Assembly: GCA_015060485.1 (NCBI GenBank)
Contig: SUYI01000032.1
Location: forward strand, 1 to 44,015
Length of the DNA: 44,015 nt
Direction: 5' to 3'
DNA from: Prevotella sp.
Lineage (GTDB): Bacteria > Bacteroidota > Bacteroidia > Bacteroidales > Bacteroidaceae
This document shows, piece by piece, positions 7,833-14,517 of this stretch. The notes beneath the pieces are model-generated. The model worked only from the letters and a program-made list of their open reading frames with translations, made no database searches and was not told the DNA's origin. The translations under genes and the position numbers were made by a program. Numbering within the stretch: the stretch's first letter is position 1; the number at the start of each line of letters is the position of its first letter.

Positions 7833-8063
7833 TTACATATCGTAGCCTGGCTCCTTAGCCAGCGTACCAAGGTTGGGGCGGATTTCCTTGTCATACACCT
7901 CTTCCTTCCATTGTTCGGCAGGAATCTCTGTATAGCTGATAGAAACATAGTTTTCGGAAGCTTTTAAGTGTTTCTCAGCAAGTTGGGTGAGTTCTGTAAT
8001 GAAAGACTTCATTTCGTTCTCGGTAAGATGCTTTGGATAGCACTTAATATTTATATGTGGCAT
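7833..8063 (-). CDS. pptA: tautomerase, PptA type
   Basis: 76 residues, about the length of E. coli PptA. The sequence opens MPHINIKCYPKHL and ends with IRPNLGTLAKEPGYDM, closely following the PptA pattern. Pro-2 becomes the N-terminal proline that is the catalytic base of the 4-oxalocrotonate tautomerase superfamily; this fixes the start at 8063 rather than at the in-frame ATG eight codons upstream. The physiological substrate of PptA proteins is unknown; tested activity is keto-enol tautomerisation. It sits in the operon with the ABM protein and the oxidoreductase. Confidence 0.88.
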   Translation of the reverse strand: MPHINIKCYPKHLTENEMKSFITELTQLAEKHLKASENYVSISYTEIPAEQWKEEVYDKEIRPNLGTLAKEPGYDM

Positions 8064-8092
8064 AATACGTATTTTTTTAAAAAACATGTTGT

Positions 8093-8377
8093 TTATTTCT
8101 CAAAGCTTTCAATTTTCAGTCCGTCAGCAGTCAAGGCTCCCAGTGCAGGGACGGCACTGGTAAAGTGCGGTGCCTTGGAGTGCTTGTCAAGGACTTCTGC
8201 ATTTTCCCAACTCTCACAGAACATAAAGACGCGGGGATTGGTAGTACTTTGGAACAGGTCGTAACCGTGATTGCCCTCATCCTGACGGGACTTGGCGACG
8301 AGTTCATTGGTGATTGCCAGCACATCTTCCGTGCTTGCGCCCTCTTTGAGGGTAAAGAATGCATTAAGTCGAATCAT
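8093..8377 (-). CDS. ABM-domain protein (putative quinol monooxygenase, YgiN-like)
   Basis: 94 residues with the dimeric ferredoxin-like ABM fold: IRLNAFFTLKEG, SRQDEGNHGYDLFQS (about residues 30-44), RVFMFCESWENAEVLDKHSKAPHF (about 49-72). This is the YgiN/LsrG-like branch; such proteins oxidise or rearrange quinols and other reactive carbonyls without cofactor. It follows the radical SAM gene by 42 bp and precedes the PptA gene by 29 bp, all on the minus strand, giving a cassette of small electrophile-handling enzymes. Confidence 0.85.
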   Translation of the reverse strand: MIRLNAFFTLKEGASTEDVLAITNELVAKSRQDEGNHGYDLFQSTTNPRVFMFCESWENAEVLDKHSKAPHFTSAVPALGALTADGLKIESFEK

Positions 8378-8419
8378 CGTGATTTACAATTTAAAGATTT
8401 ACAATTTTCTTTTTATTAT

Positions 8420-9460
8420 TCACCCTTCATTTTTTACTTCCTTCCAACACTGTGGGTCAGGAGCATAGAAGTTTTTGGTATAGCCATAAGAAACAGCAGG
8501 GCAACCTCGGCAGAAACGAAGAAGCTCACACTTGCTGCATTTCTCGAAACGCTCGTGCTGACGAAACTTCTCCATCTTTTCGCCGTGATACACTTCAAAC
8601 ATCTCCTCATTTACAGTACCGACGTAACTATCGAATCGACGGCATGCCATCAGCCTTCCCTCAGCAGAAATAGTGAAATGACAGTTGCCGCAATTGCATC
8701 CATCATAGATGGTATCGTCATCAAGACCTTCAGGTATCTTAAACAGTCCCTTCTCGTAGAGGAAGAGTGTCCAGAGGTGATCCTTCAGGTTAAACGTGGT
8801 TTCAGAGTCCTTATACTGCTCATACTTTGCCCAGCACTTTTCGAGGAATTCCCGATACCGCCCCGGCTCTATGTGCCATGTTTCCATGTGAGCCTTATCT
8901 TCAGATGTAGGACAATAGCGACCAAATGCGAAGATGTCGGCCTTATGCTCCACGATGACATCAATGAGTTCTGGTATCTCATCGATGTTAGCTGCAGAGA
9001 TGGTGGACATGATGGCGCAATGCATCCCGCTCTTTCGGATTGTGGCAATGGCCTCCAAAGTACGGTCGTAAGAGCCTGGCTTACGGAATCTATCATGTGT
9101 CTCACGCAATCCGTCGATGGAAAGCTGATACTTCCGACATCCCAGTTCCCTCATTCGCTGACACACTTCTTCCGTCAGATGGAAAGGATTACCCATAATA
9201 GTAAACGGGATTTCTTTCGAATGTATCAGCTCCAGGAAATCCCAAAAACGGGAATGCAGAATGGGATCACCACCTGTAATATATAAATATGGTAAGCGTC
9301 CCATCTTTTCTGACATGCGCTCAACGTTTGCAAGCACAGCTACCAGTCTCTCCCATGGCATCTCTACAAGTTTCGGATGACCCTCAGAAAAGATGTAACA
9401 GTGCTTGCAACGCTGGTCGCACTCATCTGTGATATGCCATTGATATGCGAAATACTCCAT
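8420..9460 (-). CDS. radical SAM/SPASM peptide maturase, ACGX system
   Basis: 346 residues. The radical SAM cluster motif CDQRCKHC (Cys14, Cys18, Cys21) is close to the N-terminus, followed by ITGGDPIL (the GGEP-like motif) and a TIM-barrel core. The C-terminal third is a Cys-rich SPASM domain: CNCGNC, then LMACRRF, then CSKCELLRFCRGCP and a final Cys, enough to bind two auxiliary 4Fe-4S clusters. It starts 5 bp after the stop of the Cys-repeat peptide gene, so the two are surely cotranscribed. Families of this pairing are catalogued as the ACGX system; the modification is, to my knowledge, uncharacterised. By analogy with other SPASM maturases a Cys-to-carbon thioether bond is plausible. Confidence 0.9.
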   Translation of the reverse strand: MEYFAYQWHITDECDQRCKHCYIFSEGHPKLVEMPWERLVAVLANVERMSEKMGRLPYLYITGGDPILHSRFWDFLELIHSKEIPFTIMGNPFHLTEEVCQRMRELGCRKYQLSIDGLRETHDRFRKPGSYDRTLEAIATIRKSGMHCAIMSTISAANIDEIPELIDVIVEHKADIFAFGRYCPTSEDKAHMETWHIEPGRYREFLEKCWAKYEQYKDSETTFNLKDHLWTLFLYEKGLFKIPEGLDDDTIYDGCNCGNCHFTISAEGRLMACRRFDSYVGTVNEEMFEVYHGEKMEKFRQHERFEKCSKCELLRFCRGCPAVSYGYTKNFYAPDPQCWKEVKNEG

Positions 9461-9465
9461 CTGGT

Positions 9466-9678
9466 TTATTTCTCACCGGCACCACAAGCTGTTCCACATG
9501 CGGCAGGTTTCTCCTCAGCAGGTTTGTCACCAGCACCACATGCACTTCCACAAGCAGCGGGCTTTTCCTCAGCAGGCTTGTCGCCAGCACCGCAGGCAGC
9601 TCCGCAAGCAGCGGGTTTCTCACTCATTTTCATCATTCCCTGTGCGCTGTGCGCGAAGTTCAGATTCATTCTTTTCAT
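9466..9678 (-). CDS. ACGX-repeat ribosomal peptide precursor
   Basis: 70 residues: a leader of about 19 residues (MKRMNLNFAHSAQGMMKMS) and a core of three 18-residue repeats, each with two ACGx tetrads (AACGAACGAG, AACGSACGAG, AACGTACGAG) separated by the charged linker DKPAEEKP. Six Cys in all (25, 29, 43, 47, 61, 65), always four residues apart within a repeat. This is the substrate expected for the SPASM maturase 5 bp downstream. There is no export signal or double-Gly cleavage site, and no protease or ABC exporter gene nearby, so the product may stay in the cell. A perfect promoter lies 56-86 bp upstream. Confidence 0.9.
   Translation of the reverse strand: MKRMNLNFAHSAQGMMKMSEKPAACGAACGAGDKPAEEKPAACGSACGAGDKPAEEKPAACGTACGAGEK
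9469..9621 (-). repeat. three in-frame 54-bp repeats of the ACGX core
   Basis: Repeat units cover residues 20-37, 38-55 and 56-70 of the precursor; the third is short by three codons. They differ mainly in the residue after the first ACG (Ala, Ser, Thr). Confidence 0.9.
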
Positions 9679-9733
9679 ACGACTTTAATATTTAAAATTA
9701 TACATTATAGTTACTTTTTGTTTGTAACTGCCG

Positions 9734-9764
9734 CAAAGTTACTACTTTTTATTCAATTGGCAAA
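9734..9764 (-). promoter_or_regulatory. Bacteroidetes promoter of the ACGX peptide operon
   Basis: Minus strand: TTTG (9761-9764), 19 nt, TAACTTTG (9734-9741). Both boxes and the spacing match the consensus exactly. The leader would be about 50 nt and AT-rich. Confidence 0.8.
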
Positions 9765-9904
9765 GAACTGACAGTGATGTTAGTTACTTTCCAATGGTAA
9801 GTATTGTTGATATACAGGGTTTTAAATAATAATGTCTTACATTTATTTAACAAGTCGTTGGCTCTTCTCTCAACATCAGCTCTTGCTCTCAACTTTCGAT
9901 AGTG

Positions 9905-9936
9905 CAAAGGTACAACATTTTTCGTGCGCTTCCAAA
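9905..9936 (-). promoter_or_regulatory. second consensus promoter upstream of the ACGX operon, without an obvious gene
   Basis: Minus strand: TTTG (9933-9936), 20 nt, TACCTTTG (9905-9912). The predicted transcript enters about 150 nt without a convincing frame before reaching the ACGX promoter; its first part has a direct repeat, GTTGAGAGcAAGAGC and GTTGAGAGaAGAGC (around 9860-9895). It may make a small RNA or a long alternative leader. Confidence 0.5.
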
Positions 9937-10154
9937 TTTCGGGCATCGATTTGTGGCGATTTTCAGCACGAATTCATCGAATTTGAACGAACCGTAATTC
10001 TGAGGCCTCGAATCCGTAATTTTCGAGCCATCGAAGATTACTTTTCGTCGCCGGCGATCAAGGCTGCGAGCATCGTTCTACTCTCACAATCGTCACATTG
10101 TAACAATGTAACTTTGTAACATTAAGCCCATGCCGAATGCAAACTTTAATAATA

Positions 10155-10188
10155 AGAATATATAATAATTATAATTATTATATATTCT
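10155..10188. repeat. perfect 34-bp AT-rich palindrome
   Basis: The 17-bp half AGAATATATAATAATTA is followed without spacer by its exact reverse complement. It is centred between two inverted TTGTTACA-type repeats. Confidence 0.85.
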
Positions 10189-10254
10189 AAATCAATAATA
10201 CCATAAATTGAAAATCCTTATTGTTACATTGTTACAAAGTGACAATGTGACAAA

Positions 10255-10286
10255 ACTCCCGCCGTTTCAGCTACAACGGCGGGAGT
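10255..10286 (-). terminator. strong GC-rich hairpin terminator
   Basis: ACTCCCGCCGT (10255-10265) and ACGGCGGGAGT (10276-10286) form a perfect 11-bp stem with a 10-nt loop. On the minus strand a TTTTG run follows, directly after the small frame at 10292-10417. Confidence 0.7.
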
Positions 10287-10291
10287 GTTGC

Positions 10292-10417
10292 TCAAATGTG
10301 ATTGTCTGCGAACTCAAACAAAAGATCGTCGATGCCAAAGCCCGCAATGAAGCCGTCTGGATTACCATCATGTGACGGAACAGCGAGAGTAATATCAATT
10401 GCCTGGATATGACTCAC
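10292..10417 (-). CDS. short frame of 41 residues, possible gene remnant
   Basis: A coding-looking sequence (HIQAIDITLAVPSHDGNPDG, then FIAGFGIDDLLFEF) that ends 6 bp before a strong terminator. It would start at a GTG preceded by GGACACGAG, with a stop a few codons further upstream, so it is either a very small protein or the tail of a gene cut off by the integration events at the adjacent att site. No family recognised. Confidence 0.4.
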   Translation of the reverse strand: MSHIQAIDITLAVPSHDGNPDGFIAGFGIDDLLFEFADNHI

Positions 10418-10464
10418 CTCGTGTCCGGGCTTTGTTATTTATATACCAACGTAGAATTTATTTA

Positions 10465-10492
10465 CCCACGCAGAATCTACTTTCCCACGCAG
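10465..10492. repeat. left attachment site of the element (distal to mnmE)
   Basis: It begins CCCACGCAGAATCTACTTTC and is identical over 28 bp to 26631-26658. It contains a copy of the mnmE terminal codons (minus strand TGCGTGGGAAAGTAG, i.e. Cys-Val-Gly-Lys-stop) and the start of a second one. A degenerate further copy lies to its left (about 10446-10464). The 270 bp to the right, up to 10766, hold only a promoter and a CGTACAAAT motif (10534-10542) that recurs at the right end. Confidence 0.85.
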
Positions 10493-10708
10493 TAATCATA
10501 CGGTGCTGACTGACTGCGGTTTATGATTTGAACCGTACAAATGGACTTCTGGGAAATGGAATCTTGCGATTCTCATCCCTTTAGTCCATCGGCAGGTCTT
10601 CCACTGGACTCGCTCTTCTCACTCAGAAGAGTATCATCATCTGTTCTGCACGTATGCGGTGCAAAGATAACGAAAAATCACCAGAAACAATTTTTTTTTG
10701 GCAAAAAA

Positions 10709-10740
10709 GTTGTTGGTATCGAAAATAATTCCTATATTTG
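10709..10740 (+). promoter_or_regulatory. Bacteroidetes promoter for the DUF4160/DUF2442 gene group
   Basis: Plus strand: TTG (10710-10712), 20 nt, TATATTTG (10733-10740). The first ATG follows 26 nt later. Confidence 0.75.
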
Positions 10741-10766
10741 CACCAGTAATAGAGCGAAATAGAGAT

Positions 10767-11006
10767 ATGCCAGAAGTATTTAGATTCTTTGGTTTTTCTT
10801 TCTTCTTTTATAGCAAGGAGCATGAGCCTGTCCATGTTCACGTCGAAGGGAACGGTGGTATGGCTAAGTATGTCTGGAACGGAAGCGAGTTCACATTGCT
10901 TGTAAAGGAGAAGATAAAGGCAAATGACCTGAAGAAGATTAAGGCGGTCATTGACGAGAATGCCGACCTGATTATCAAGCGTTGGGAAGAACATTTTAAT
11001 AGTTAA
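10767..11006 (+). CDS. DUF4160 domain protein
   Basis: 79 residues. The start MPEVFRFFGFSFFFYSKEHE followed by PVHVHVEG is the DUF4160 hallmark, with the conserved HxH pair. I chose this ATG because it gives the canonical family N-terminus and lies just after a good promoter. DUF4160 genes usually sit directly beside DUF2442 genes, as here (17 bp gap), and the pair has been proposed as a toxin-antitoxin-like module from its occurrence; a biochemical function is not established. It is the first cargo gene at the left end of the element. Confidence 0.88.
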   Translation: MPEVFRFFGFSFFFYSKEHEPVHVHVEGNGGMAKYVWNGSEFTLLVKEKIKANDLKKIKAVIDENADLIIKRWEEHFNS

Positions 11007-11022
11007 TAAAGGGGGATACGTT

Positions 11023-11430
11023 ATGAAGATTACAAAGATTTGGTTTACTGCTGATCATATATTCGGCAGAGACGAAGAGGGAAAGGAGTACAGCCAGTCG
11101 CTGCTCTGGTACCCTAAGTTGAGGACAGCATCCGATGACGAACGTAGCCAATACACCTTTGGCTATGACGGCATCCATTGGCGTAGTCTCGATGAAGACA
11201 TCAGTTTTGAGAGCTTTACCTATGAAGATTCAGAGCCATCAGCCCTTCAGCGTTTTTTTCTGACCCACAAGGAAATCAACGTGGCAGAGTTCGCCCGTTC
11301 TATTGGAATGAACGCCACACTACTGCGTAACTATATCAATGGCTTCAAGAAGCCTTCTGCTGAGAGGGAAAGTGAAATCCTTGCCCATATTCATAAACTA
11401 GGTAAGGAGATGATAGCTGCCTGCTTCTAA
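11023..11430 (+). CDS. DUF2442 domain protein with C-terminal HTH
   Basis: 135 residues. Residues 1-75 are DUF2442-like (MKITKIWFTADHIFGRDEEG, then LLWYPKLRTASDDERSQY, then HWRSLDEDISFESF). Residues 83-130 look like an XRE-type HTH (INVAEFARSIGMNATLLRNY, then KKPSAERESEILAHIHKLGKEM). This fusion fits a DNA-binding antitoxin partner of the DUF4160 protein encoded just upstream. The toxin-antitoxin reading is inferred from arrangement only. Confidence 0.82.
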   Translation: MKITKIWFTADHIFGRDEEGKEYSQSLLWYPKLRTASDDERSQYTFGYDGIHWRSLDEDISFESFTYEDSEPSALQRFFLTHKEINVAEFARSIGMNATLLRNYINGFKKPSAERESEILAHIHKLGKEMIAACF

Positions 11431-11456
11431 ACTATAGTGTGTTTCTGCAAGAAATT

Positions 11457-11765
11457 ATGAAGGATGTAATTGCACGACTGAAAGAACATCAGTCGCTCAC
11501 ACCTTCCAAATGGAGGGAGAGGGCAGAGTGGAGGATGCAGAACAAGTCGTGGCTGCGTCATTCCCAGCGTATTGCCGTGAAAATGCTGGAGAAAATGGAT
11601 GAACTCAGCATGACCCAGAAGCAGTTGGCTGATATGATGGGGTGCAGTCAGCAATACGTTTCAAAGGTTCTGAAAGGTCAAGAGAACCTTTCTCTCGAAA
11701 CCATGTCGAAGATAGAAGACTGTCTGCACATTTCTATTCTCCAAGAGGAACTGGAGATGGCATAA
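11457..11765 (+). CDS. XRE family HTH protein
   Basis: 102 residues from the ATG of MKDVIARLKEHQ. A basic N-terminal part of about 45 residues precedes a cro/C1-type HTH: MTQKQLADMMGCSQQYVSKV (about residues 53-72), with LSLETMSKIEDCLHI closing the domain. It follows the DUF2442 gene by 26 bp and may form a three-gene unit with the DUF4160/DUF2442 pair. HigA-type antitoxins have this shape, but no HigB-like toxin gene is adjacent. Confidence 0.8.
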   Translation: MKDVIARLKEHQSLTPSKWRERAEWRMQNKSWLRHSQRIAVKMLEKMDELSMTQKQLADMMGCSQQYVSKVLKGQENLSLETMSKIEDCLHISILQEELEMA

Positions 11766-11802
11766 AACCTAAAGGGAAAGAAATAATTAAAATTCAGTTC
11801 AA

Positions 11803-12099
11803 ATGTCAAAACATGTATTTTACGTTACTGCTATAATTTTTCTTGCAATTGTCTGTGTGGTTGATTATATGCGAATCAATAAACTGCAAGAAGAATTAAC
11901 AGATGCCCGTAAACAAATTGAAGAAGAATTTGATGCGGTCGAATGGAAACTTGATGCAAGTATCTATAAGAAGGATGCTCAACTTCTATTGATGAATCAA
12001 AATTTTGGTAATCCAAATATTCATAAGATGTTGACGGATTCTTGTTATTACGATTGTTTGAAATATCGCAAGAAATATGGAAAGGAGGGAACAGAATGA
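11803..12099 (+). CDS. small single-pass membrane protein
   Basis: 98 residues with one N-terminal transmembrane helix (about residues 5-22: VFYVTAIIFLAIVCVVDY) followed by a charged coiled-coil-like stretch (INKLQEELTDARKQIEEEF) and a soluble tail with several Cys. The DNA is more AT-rich than the housekeeping region. Its stop overlaps the start of the next gene (ATGA), indicating translational coupling. No family recognised. Confidence 0.65.
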   Translation: MSKHVFYVTAIIFLAIVCVVDYMRINKLQEELTDARKQIEEEFDAVEWKLDASIYKKDAQLLLMNQNFGNPNIHKMLTDSCYYDCLKYRKKYGKEGTE

Positions 12100-12479
12100 A
12101 CAGCTATATACTAATTGGGATTGAAAGCTTTATTGACCATATCGGATGCATTCGTGACTTGGGAATTGCCTATTGGAAGAAGGCAAACAAAAAGATGCTG
12201 GTTGGCGACATCGTATACTTATTCATAGCTGACAAGGAACACAATCGTGTAATGTATAAGCTTCAAGTTGTTGAAATGGATAGCGTTCGAGCTGACAAGA
12301 AATATTGGCATGGAATTTATAAACATGACAATTGTTGTTTCAAGTTGAAAAATATCGGCCCTGTTTATCATGGTGACGGGCTCGACCGTAACGAATTGGA
12401 AGAACATGGTATAAGTCGATATGTTCAATACAAGAGACTGACAATAGAACAAGCAGAATGGCTTTCATCACATTTTTAA
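12096..12479 (+). CDS. hypothetical protein with a PUA/EVE-like look
   Basis: 127 residues. The chosen ATG overlaps the preceding stop codon (ATGA) and gives MNSYILIGIESFIDHIG. The segment MLVGDIVYLFIADKEHNRVM followed by YKLQVVEM resembles the central strands of EVE/PUA-like domains, which bind modified bases, but the similarity is weak and could be chance. It is coupled to the membrane protein upstream. Together they may be a defence or regulatory cargo pair; that is speculation from position. Confidence 0.55.
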   Translation: MNSYILIGIESFIDHIGCIRDLGIAYWKKANKKMLVGDIVYLFIADKEHNRVMYKLQVVEMDSVRADKKYWHGIYKHDNCCFKLKNIGPVYHGDGLDRNELEEHGISRYVQYKRLTIEQAEWLSSHF

Positions 12480-12577
12480 TGAAGTTGTCTCTACTTTTAG
12501 TCTTTATTAGCTGGTGATTAATCAGACTTAGATTTATTTGAGGAATATATTTTTTCATCATTTATGCATAATGGCTT

Positions 12578-13024
12578 ATGTTGATTGTTAATCAATACAA
12601 TGTTATACCTATTAAGGAAAAAAACAAAAAGGCACAATTAGATTCTCTTGAACTTAGTAGCTCAAAAGTTCCATATATTCGCATAAATAGAGATGCTCCA
12701 GCAAGAGATCCCTATACTGGATTTCTATACGTAGGAGCACCTGTTCCACAGTCAATTGAAGGTAAAGATTTTAAGGAGATAAAAATAGAAATAGGGTATT
12801 TTGATATCGAAACCCAAGTATTGCAGCCAAATGAATATAATCAATATTGCATTTTTAGAAATATGAAATGTTGGCATTATATTGATGGACAATACAGAGT
12901 AGGCAGAGATGATTACGAATGGGATGAAGATACTTATGCAATTCCGGTATTAGGCGGGTGTAAAATATCGGACAAAGTATTGGAGGATATTAATAGAGAG
13001 CTTGAAATTGATTTTCAATACTAA
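12578..13024 (+). CDS. hypothetical protein, 148 residues
   Basis: AT-rich gene for a soluble acidic protein (MLIVNQYNVIPIKEKNKKAQ at the start; a Tyr- and Asp-rich middle; ends LEIDFQY). I recognise no domain. In the same frame, directly after the TAA, a further 46 codons stay open to 13165 and look coding (RYYFRVCGESETIAGMAKRR), so the original protein may have been longer and cut by a nonsense mutation. Part of the left cargo of the element. Confidence 0.55.
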   Translation: MLIVNQYNVIPIKEKNKKAQLDSLELSSSKVPYIRINRDAPARDPYTGFLYVGAPVPQSIEGKDFKEIKIEIGYFDIETQVLQPNEYNQYCIFRNMKCWHYIDGQYRVGRDDYEWDEDTYAIPVLGGCKISDKVLEDINRELEIDFQY

Positions 13025-13142
13025 CATGAAAACCAGAGATACTATTTCCGTGTATGTGGTGAAAGTGAGACTATTGCAGGGATGGCAAAAAGAAGGGGAG
13101 GTGAGATTAGTAATGAAAACACTCTTTCCCAGATATTAAAAA

Positions 13143-13430
13143 TCATGCTTTCCAATGGTGTTTAGTTCTGTTTATATTTAATGCGCAGGTTGCCATGCCT
13201 GCGCCTAAGGATTTGTTTGCCTGCTGTTTGGTATTTAACCATCCCCATATCAATAGCATGTCTAATGCCATGTCAATATAAAAGGATAGCGGCATGTTGA
13301 AATCTGCTATGAGTGTCTCATATATTTTTGCAGCAAAGCCTATTCCTACCAAAGTATACTCAATGTTATTGAGTGCAAACTCACCAACCTTTTTTAGGGT
13401 TGACTGAACATTTTTGATAAATGTAGTCAA
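13143..13430 (-). CDS. possible small membrane protein, 95 residues
   Basis: A frame with a TTG start that encodes MTTFIKNVQSTLKKVGEFAL and two hydrophobic stretches (about residues 26-40 and 47-66). No ATG start and no clear ribosome binding site, so expression is uncertain. It ends 41 bp short of the left inverted repeat of the arsenic transposon in transposon-flanking DNA, and may be a remnant. Confidence 0.4.
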   Translation of the reverse strand: MTTFIKNVQSTLKKVGEFALNNIEYTLVGIGFAAKIYETLIADFNMPLSFYIDMALDMLLIWGWLNTKQQANKSLGAGMATCALNINRTKHHWKA

Positions 13431-13479
13431 CGGAAACTATTCTTTTGTCTTCATAAACTACAATTTTAATGTTCAACTT

Positions 13480-13495
13480 CACTAGTGTCTCTTAA
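13480..13495. repeat. left terminal inverted repeat of the arsenic transposon
   Basis: CACTAGTGTCTCTTAA, preceded by the GTTCAACTT target duplication at 13471-13479. Beyond 16 bp the two ends diverge but stay AT-rich. Confidence 0.88.
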
Positions 13496-13606
13496 AATTA
13501 TTTAAATTCAAAAATAAAGTTCTCATGCACAACGTTTTAGTTATCCTATACCCTGTCCGGGTTTTGAAATGCCTACCTTTGCATCCGATTCAAAATCGGA
13601 GCAGAT

Positions 13607-14505
13607 ATGCATATAGGGACATTCGTTTTTGCACAGATAGTACAGTTCCTCCCTCAGAGGCAGTTCAGGCGGATACTCGCCAAGTACAACGACAGGACCA
13701 AGGGTTGGTCGATGTCTCATTGGAACCATTTGCTGGTTCTGATGTTCGGCCAGCTCATGGGCTGCGGAAGTCTCAGGGAACTTACAGATATAACAACCGC
13801 CCATGCTAAGAAGTCTAAACACCTCGGATTTGGCCACCAGCCAATCAACAGACAAATGCTGTCGAAGGCCAATACTCTCAGAGACCATCGTATCTTTGAG
13901 GAGTTTGCTTTTCACATGGTGTCCATTGCCCAATCCAGACGTATCACGAAGGAGTTTGAATTGCATGGCAGATTCTATGCCATTGACTCCACGACCATTG
14001 ACCTGTGCATGTCCGTATTCAGATGGGCTGAGTTCAGAAGCACCAAGTCGGGCATCAGGATTCATACTCAGATTGACATCGTTACTGAGATACCCGTGTT
14101 CTATAGGATTACCTATGCCAAGGTGCATGATGTCAACTCGATGGTCTGGTTCACGTACGAGCCTTTGGCTTGCAATGTGTTTGACAGAGGCTACTTTGAC
14201 CTCGCCAGACTCTATCGCACCAACGTGTTCGGGGCTTTCTTCATCATCAGAGAAAAAGGTAAGCCTGCATACGAGATTGTCGATGGAGAAAGCATACTGG
14301 ACGGGACCGACAATGTCCTCAAAGACCAAAGCATTCGGTTCACAAAGAAGGAGAATCAGGAGAAATATCCTGGAGTCATCAGAAGGATTGTCTACTATGC
14401 CCTGAACTCCAGCGCAGTTTCGTTTACTACACGAACAACTACTATCTTGGAGCCAAGGACATCGCTCTCCTCTATAAATACAGGTGGCAAGTCTCGCTTT
14501 CAGTC
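13607..14505 (+). pseudogene. IS4-family transposase (DUF4372 type), frameshifted and truncated
   Basis: The N-terminus has the DUF4372 domain (TFVFAQIVQFLPQRQFRRIL, then WNHLLVLMFGQLMGCGSLRE) and the DDE core follows with AIDSTTIDLCM (first Asp) and NVFDRGYFD (second Asp). Around 14400 the frame shifts: the family sequence ELQRSFVYYTNNYYLGAKDI and then ALLYKYRWQV continues in another frame up to about 14505. It then stops, before the catalytic Glu/Lys part of the YREK region. The enzyme is therefore almost certainly inactive. Beyond it lies a fragment of a permease gene. Confidence 0.88.
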
Positions 14506-14517
14506 TCTGGATCTGCT

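Larger units (their letters stand above)
9937..10291. other. intergenic region with repeats, palindrome and hairpin
   Basis: No convincing gene. It holds short TTGTAACAATGTAAC-type inverted repeats at 10094-10124 and 10220-10250, a 34-bp AT palindrome between them (10155-10188) and a GC-rich hairpin (10255-10286). Short open frames on the minus strand around 10040-10125 may be gene remnants. Confidence 0.5.

Noticed and set aside
8165..9286. Long open frame on the plus strand, antisense to the radical SAM gene
   Set aside because: Low-complexity hydrophobic translation without a family, fully inside a well-supported gene on the other strand; a shadow frame.
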